Shown piece after piece: positions 60,225 through 64,000 of a stretch of DNA of 64,000 nucleotides. Source of the stretch: Verrucomicrobiales bacterium (GTDB lineage Bacteria > Verrucomicrobiota > Verrucomicrobiia > Limisphaerales > J093); the NCBI GenBank assembly GCA_015075445.1, contig JABTUJ010000025.1, positions 62,001 through 126,000 of the forward strand. The letters run 5' to 3'. The notes beneath the pieces are model-generated. The model saw nothing but the letters and a program-made list of their open reading frames with translations. It was not told the origin of the DNA and made no database searches. Each line of letters begins with the position of its first letter. The stretch's first letter is position 1. A program made the position numbers and the translations under genes.

Positions 60225-63200
60225 ATGAAGACCGTTTTCACCCTCCTTACCGTAAGCGGCCTGCTTGCGATGCCCGCATTTGCGGCCACGCAAACCGAGA
60301 ACTACGGCATTTCCGTGTTGCCGGCGCCGGGCAAGGTCGTCATCGACGGCACATACGACGACTGGGACCTCACCGGTGGCATCTTTGCCTGCGAAAACGT
60401 GGAGGAGCAGCGTGACCAACACAGCGCGTGGCTTCATGCGATGTACGACCAGGATAATCTCTACGTGCTTGCGCGCGTCACGGGCAGCTTCCGTCATAAC
60501 GACAGACGCCCCGCCGGCAGCACGCTGCGGATGCACATGCTCACGGCGCCCGGCACACCGCCGCAGCTTCAGCCCAACCTGACCTGCGCGCGCGACCTGG
60601 ACGGGAAGGAATCGATCGCGCTCACATTCGACCCGCCTCTCCAGAGCGCGCGTGACCCGAAGCAGATGGGCGCGGAGCAGGTGCTTCTCGACGACCCGGA
60701 CGGCAAAGGCTATACGCAGGAGATCCGGATTCCCCTGAAGATGATTACCAGCGAAGGTGTCACCCTCGGGCCCGGCAGCGAGATGAGAGTGATGTTCGTC
60801 CTCCCGTTTGGCTGGAGTCTGCATGCATGGGACTGTTTCATGCCCGGAGTGGTTCCGGAACGCACCTATTGGGGCACGCGCAAGCTCGACCAGTTCGGCC
60901 CGGCGACCTTCGAGCGCTCCGGGAAACTGAAGCCTCGGATGCTGCACCTGGCCGACGGCCGCAAGTTGCCAGTGTCGCTGAAGCAGGGTCAGCCGGTGGT
61001 TGAGTGGTCGGCCCTCAGCGAGGGGCCAAAGGGCTTCAAGCCCGTCAGGCTCACCATGCCCGAGGCTGGCTACGTGTCGATGCTCCTCCGCAACGCCGAC
61101 GGCGTCGTGGTGCGGAATCTCCTCAATGCCGAGCCGATGGCCAAGGGCGTGCACACGGTGATGTGGGACGGCCTGGCCACGCCGATCTGGCGCACGCCCG
61201 GCGCGATGCTGCCCGCCGGCGACTACACCTGGCAGGCCATCTGGCACAAGGGCATCGGCCTCCGCCTGCGAGGCTGGGCGGGCAACAGCGGCAATGCACC
61301 CTGGCACAGCGGCCCAACCTCGAACTGGGGAGGCGACCTCGGCGTGCCCTGGACCTGTGCCGCACAAGGCGATTCCGTTTACCTGGGCTGGGGAGCCGCC
61401 GAGGCGGGCCGGGGCCTGCTCGCCTGCGACCTCGACGGCAACGTCCGATGGAAGCACAAATACGGCGGATTCGGCGGCGCCGAACTGCTGGCCGTCGAGG
61501 GCGACCTCGTCTATGTCGGCAACAGCTCCGGAAGCCCGCAGGTGCTCTTCCGCCTCGACACTGCCATCGGCTCCTATCAGAACTGGGACAAGGCAAACAA
61601 CGGCGGGTTCAGGGATATCTTCGTAAAGGATCTCTGGAAGGACCAGCCGGGCATGCCCGACAAGGCCGAGGCGATGGCGGCCCGCAACGGCAAGCTCTTC
61701 CTCACTTTCCGCTCCTACAATTTCCGCAGGAGCGATGTGACTGACTGGCGCGCTCTCCTCACCAAGCTCTCCGCCGCGGGCGACGGCATCGGCAAGGCGA
61801 TCTGGGAGAAGACCGACACGAACGTCCGCGAGCGGGCCGCCGCCTGGCTGGCTGGCAACGAGTCGGAAGACAAGGCGCTGGCTGCGCCCAACTACTACAC
61901 GCCAGACGTCCGCGACGCCGTGGCCGGAACCATCAACGGCATGCTCAACGACAAGACGCTCGTCAACGGCGGGGCCGAAATGACCGCGCTGATGCTGCAG
62001 GCCGCAGTGCGTCGCAAGGTCGAGGCTTCCTTCCCGCAGGAAGTCGCCGTGATGAAAAGCGATTTCGTCGCCGTGCTCGACACCGAGAACGGCAAGGTGC
62101 TCAAGACCATCCCCGTGCCCGCGCCCAGCGGGATTGCCGCGGTGAGCGATTCGCTCCTCTACGTCCTTTCCGGCACCGACACCGTTGCGGCCGTCGATCC
62201 GACGACCGATGCCGTCAGGCCGGTGCTGACCCGACTGACCGACGCCAGGTGCCTTGCGGCCGATGCTGGCGGACGGATTTACGTGGGCGAGGGCGAGCCG
62301 AGCGTGCAGATCAAGGTGTTCACGCCCGACGGCAAGCAGGTGCTGGCGATTGGCAGACAGGGCGGCAGGCCTCGCACCGGACCCTGGGTCAAGGATGGCC
62401 TGTGGAACATCCACGGCATGGCCGTCGAAACGGAGGGCAGGCTCTGGGTGGCCGAAGCCCTGTATTTCCCGAAGCGGTTCAGCGTGTGGAACAACCAGAC
62501 CGGCGCCTTCATCCGCGAGTTCTTCGGCTCCACGCACTACGGTGCCAGCGGCGGAGCGATCAACCCGGACGATCCGAACCTGATGGTCGGCGAAGCCTGC
62601 GAATGGCGGCTCGATCCGGCGACCGGGCGTGCGGAATGCCTCGGCACCTTTGAGAACGGAGAGGGCCGGGACTGGAATAGCCTGTTCCACAACTTCGCCC
62701 GCTTCTGCCGCGGCACCAATGGCAAGCTCTACCTCGCGGCCACTCTCGGGACCGAAACGCACGTGTGGGAGCGCCTCGGCGACGCCACCTACGCCCTCCG
62801 GGCGACCTTCGGCCGCAACGACAAGGACAAGACCACCGTGTTCTGGTCCGATGAGAACGGCGACCAGCAGAAGCAGGACGGGGAGAAAACCGTGGTCCCG
62901 ATGCTGATGTCGTTCAATGGCTACCTCAACTGGTCGTTGGGGCTGAACACCGACCTCACGCTCTACGCGGGCGTGCTCGACCCCAAGACCAACCGGTGGG
63001 ACAGCGGCGCCTGCATCAAGCTCGCGGGCTTCACTGCTTGCGGCGCCCCGAAATGGGACACCACGAACCTGCACTTCCTGCCTCCGCTCGAAGGGCCGAT
63101 GCCTTCGCCGGCTAACGACCTCGTTCTCTCGTGCGACTCCGAGAAGCAGCTCTTTAACTGCTACGACGTGGCCTCCGGCAAGCTGCGGTGGAGCTACCCG

Positions 63201-64000
63201 AACACTTTCCATGGCGTGCATGGCTCGCACTACGCACCGGGGCCGCAGACCGGCCTCATCCGCGGGGCCTTCGGCACCGTGGGCAGCGTCACGTTGCCCG
63301 ATCCCGTCGGCAGCGCGTGGGTGATCAACTCGAACGTGGGCGAGTGGCACATGCTCACGCGCGATGGGTTCTACCTGACGCGCCTTTTCCAGGGCGACTA
63401 CTCGAAGGTGCAATGGCCCGAAACGGCAGTGCCCGGGGCAGTGCTCGACAACGTGCCGTGCGGCGAAGGGGGCGAGGATTTCGGCGGCAGTATCGCCCAG
63501 GGCAAGGACGGCAAGCTCTACGTGACCGCCGGCAAGACTGCGAACTGGAATGTTGAAGTCGTCGGCCTCGAAACCGTCAAGCCGCTCGACTCCGGCAAGC
63601 TCCGCCTCGAGGAGAAAGACCTGAAGCTCGCCGAGGCGATTCGCAGCGAGCTGCTGCAGCGAAGCGCCGGCCTGCGCCGCTGCGAGGTCCGGAAGAAGAC
63701 GCCGGTCTTCACGGGCGACATCGCAAAGGACTTTGGCAATGAGATCGTTTTCAAGAAACAGGATGATGCCGAAGTCCGATCGGCCATTGCCTGGGACGAC
63801 ACCTCCCTCTACCTCGGCTGGCGCGTGGCGGATGCGACGCCGTGGACCAACGGCGCCGACTCGCCGGAATTCATGTATGCGCGGGGCGATACGGTGGACT
63901 TCCAGCTCGGCACCGATCCGGAGGCCGATGAGAACCGCGCTGAGGCGGCCAAGGGCGATCTTCGCCTGTCCATCGGGAATTTCCGGGGCAAACCGACCGC
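60225..64000 (+). CDS. Giant secreted CBM9-like / propeller paralogue, cut by window end
   Basis: From ATG 60225 (MKTVFTLLTVSGLLAMPAFA, a clear signal peptide; ATG 60213 is an alternative) the frame stays open for about 1,258 codons to the window edge. It parallels the preceding protein in full: KVVIDGTYDDWDLTGG, GYVSMLLRNADGVVVRNLL, GIGLRLRGWAGNSGN, NWGGDLGVPWTCA, YYTPDVRDAVAGTING, FPKRFSVWNNQTGAFIREFF, and the start of the second CBM9-like domain (TSLYLGWRVADATPWTNG). Sequence divergence is large enough for an old duplication. About 100 more residues are expected beyond the window. The antisense strand is also open for over 3 kb, but that is a by-product of GC-rich codon use. Confidence 0.85.
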   Translation, partial: MKTVFTLLTVSGLLAMPAFAATQTENYGISVLPAPGKVVIDGTYDDWDLTGGIFACENVEEQRDQHSAWLHAMYDQDNLYVLARVTGSFRHNDRRPAGSTLRMHMLTAPGTPPQLQPNLTCARDLDGKESIALTFDPPLQSARDPKQMGAEQVLLDDPDGKGYTQEIRIPLKMITSEGVTLGPGSEMRVMFVLPFGWSLHAWDCFMPGVVPERTYWGTRKLDQFGPATFERSGKLKPRMLHLADGRKLPVSLKQGQPVVEWSALSEGPKGFKPVRLTMPEAGYVSMLLRNADGVVVRNLLNAEPMAKGVHTVMWDGLATPIWRTPGAMLPAGDYTWQAIWHKGIGLRLRGWAGNSGNAPWHSGPTSNWGGDLGVPWTCAAQGDSVYLGWGAAEAGRGLLACDLDGNVRWKHKYGGFGGAELLAVEGDLVYVGNSSGSPQVLFRLDTAIGSYQNWDKANNGGFRDIFVKDLWKDQPGMPDKAEAMAARNGKLFLTFRSYNFRRSDVTDWRALLTKLSAAGDGIGKAIWEKTDTNVRERAAAWLAGNESEDKALAAPNYYTPDVRDAVAGTINGMLNDKTLVNGGAEMTALMLQAAVRRKVEASFPQEVAVMKSDFVAVLDTENGKVLKTIPVPAPSGIAAVSDSLLYVLSGTDTVAAVDPTTDAVRPVLTRLTDARCLAADAGGRIYVGEGEPSVQIKVFTPDGKQVLAIGRQGGRPRTGPWVKDGLWNIHGMAVETEGRLWVAEALYFPKRFSVWNNQTGAFIREFFGSTHYGASGGAINPDDPNLMVGEACEWRLDPATGRAECLGTFENGEGRDWNSLFHNFARFCRGTNGKLYLAATLGTETHVWERLGDATYALRATFGRNDKDKTTVFWSDENGDQQKQDGEKTVVPMLMSFNGYLNWSLGLNTDLTLYAGVLDPKTNRWDSGACIKLAGFTACGAPKWDTTNLHFLPPLEGPMPSPANDLVLSCDSEKQLFNCYDVASGKLRWSYPNTFHGVHGSHYAPGPQTGLIRGAFGTVGSVTLPDPVGSAWVINSNVGEWHMLTRDGFYLTRLFQGDYSKVQWPETAVPGAVLDNVPCGEGGEDFGGSIAQGKDGKLYVTAGKTANWNVEVVGLETVKPLDSGKLRLEEKDLKLAEAIRSELLQRSAGLRRCEVRKKTPVFTGDIAKDFGNEIVFKKQDDAEVRSAIAWDDTSLYLGWRVADATPWTNGADSPEFMYARGDTVDFQLGTDPEADENRAEAAKGDLRLSIGNFRGKPT

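Noticed and set aside
60126..63413. Antisense open frame of 1,095 codons over the second giant gene
   Set aside because: It is the complement of a gene with signal peptide, domains and a close paralogue. GC-rich codon use leaves the antisense frame open, and its sequence is low-complexity.

Overview
The window is a high-GC bacterial segment, most likely from a Verrucomicrobiota genome (Limisphaerales/Pedosphaera-like) or a metagenome bin of that group. The reasons are an ECF sigma factor of the Rhodopirellula/Verrucomicrobium type coupled to a FecR protein, several ECF sigma / Ser-Thr kinase-WD40 pairs, FG-GAP/ASPIC, CotH and SGNH secreted proteins, and intergenic palindromic repeats of the kind seen in that phylum. 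This assignment is inference from gene families only.

Layout. 1-432 is a gene cut by the window edge. 631-1422 is a compact minus-strand array of six tRNA-like genes with encoded CCA. At least five have good cloverleaf stems, but the universally conserved elbow is altered: T-loop positions 55-56 are GC instead of UC, and the clear D-loops carry GC instead of GG at 18-19. 2128-4658 is a junction zone (truncated PQQ-propeller gene, dinB, broken DUF1186/SEC-C gene). 4701-7820 holds sugar-related genes (six-hairpin-like protein, aldo/keto reductase, GH43-like propeller). 7817-17074 is a minus-strand defence island: type I restriction-modification (hsdR-hsdM-hsdS) with an embedded ParE-type toxin-antitoxin pair, then a HipA-like kinase, DUF3037 and an MBL-fold hydrolase, most joined by short or overlapping junctions. 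17549-21799 is a scarred region: alcohol dehydrogenase fragment, SDR, a DUF3102 gene, unassigned genes, a decayed IS66 and a CsgG-like fragment.

22112-44789 is dominated by four minus-strand signalling cassettes. One pairs an ECF sigma with a kinase carrying a TolB-like propeller. Three more are tandem copies of ECF sigma (about 190 aa) - Ser/Thr kinase with WD40 repeats - secreted protein (FG-GAP/ASPIC in one, SGNH hydrolase in two). Stops and starts often overlap, so each cassette looks like one operon. In two copies the kinase gene is frameshifted between the kinase and WD40 halves. 45130-51245 holds a GH30 remnant, a CotH protein, an FG-GAP gene with an in-frame TGA, a frameshifted DUF4143 ATPase and a sulfatase-modifying-factor pseudogene.

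51242-64000 (plus strand) is a second kind of system: ECF sigma - FecR-like regulator with a CBM9-like domain - secreted HzsA-like protein with two CxxCH motifs - two giant paralogous secreted proteins (about 1,376 aa, and one running off the window) that bracket a beta-propeller with CBM9-like domains. The likely picture is surface sensing through FecR and induction of a secreted binding or redox apparatus.

Seven genes are disrupted by single frameshifts or stops. That may be real decay or residual sequence error, and it limits how far the broken genes can be interpreted.
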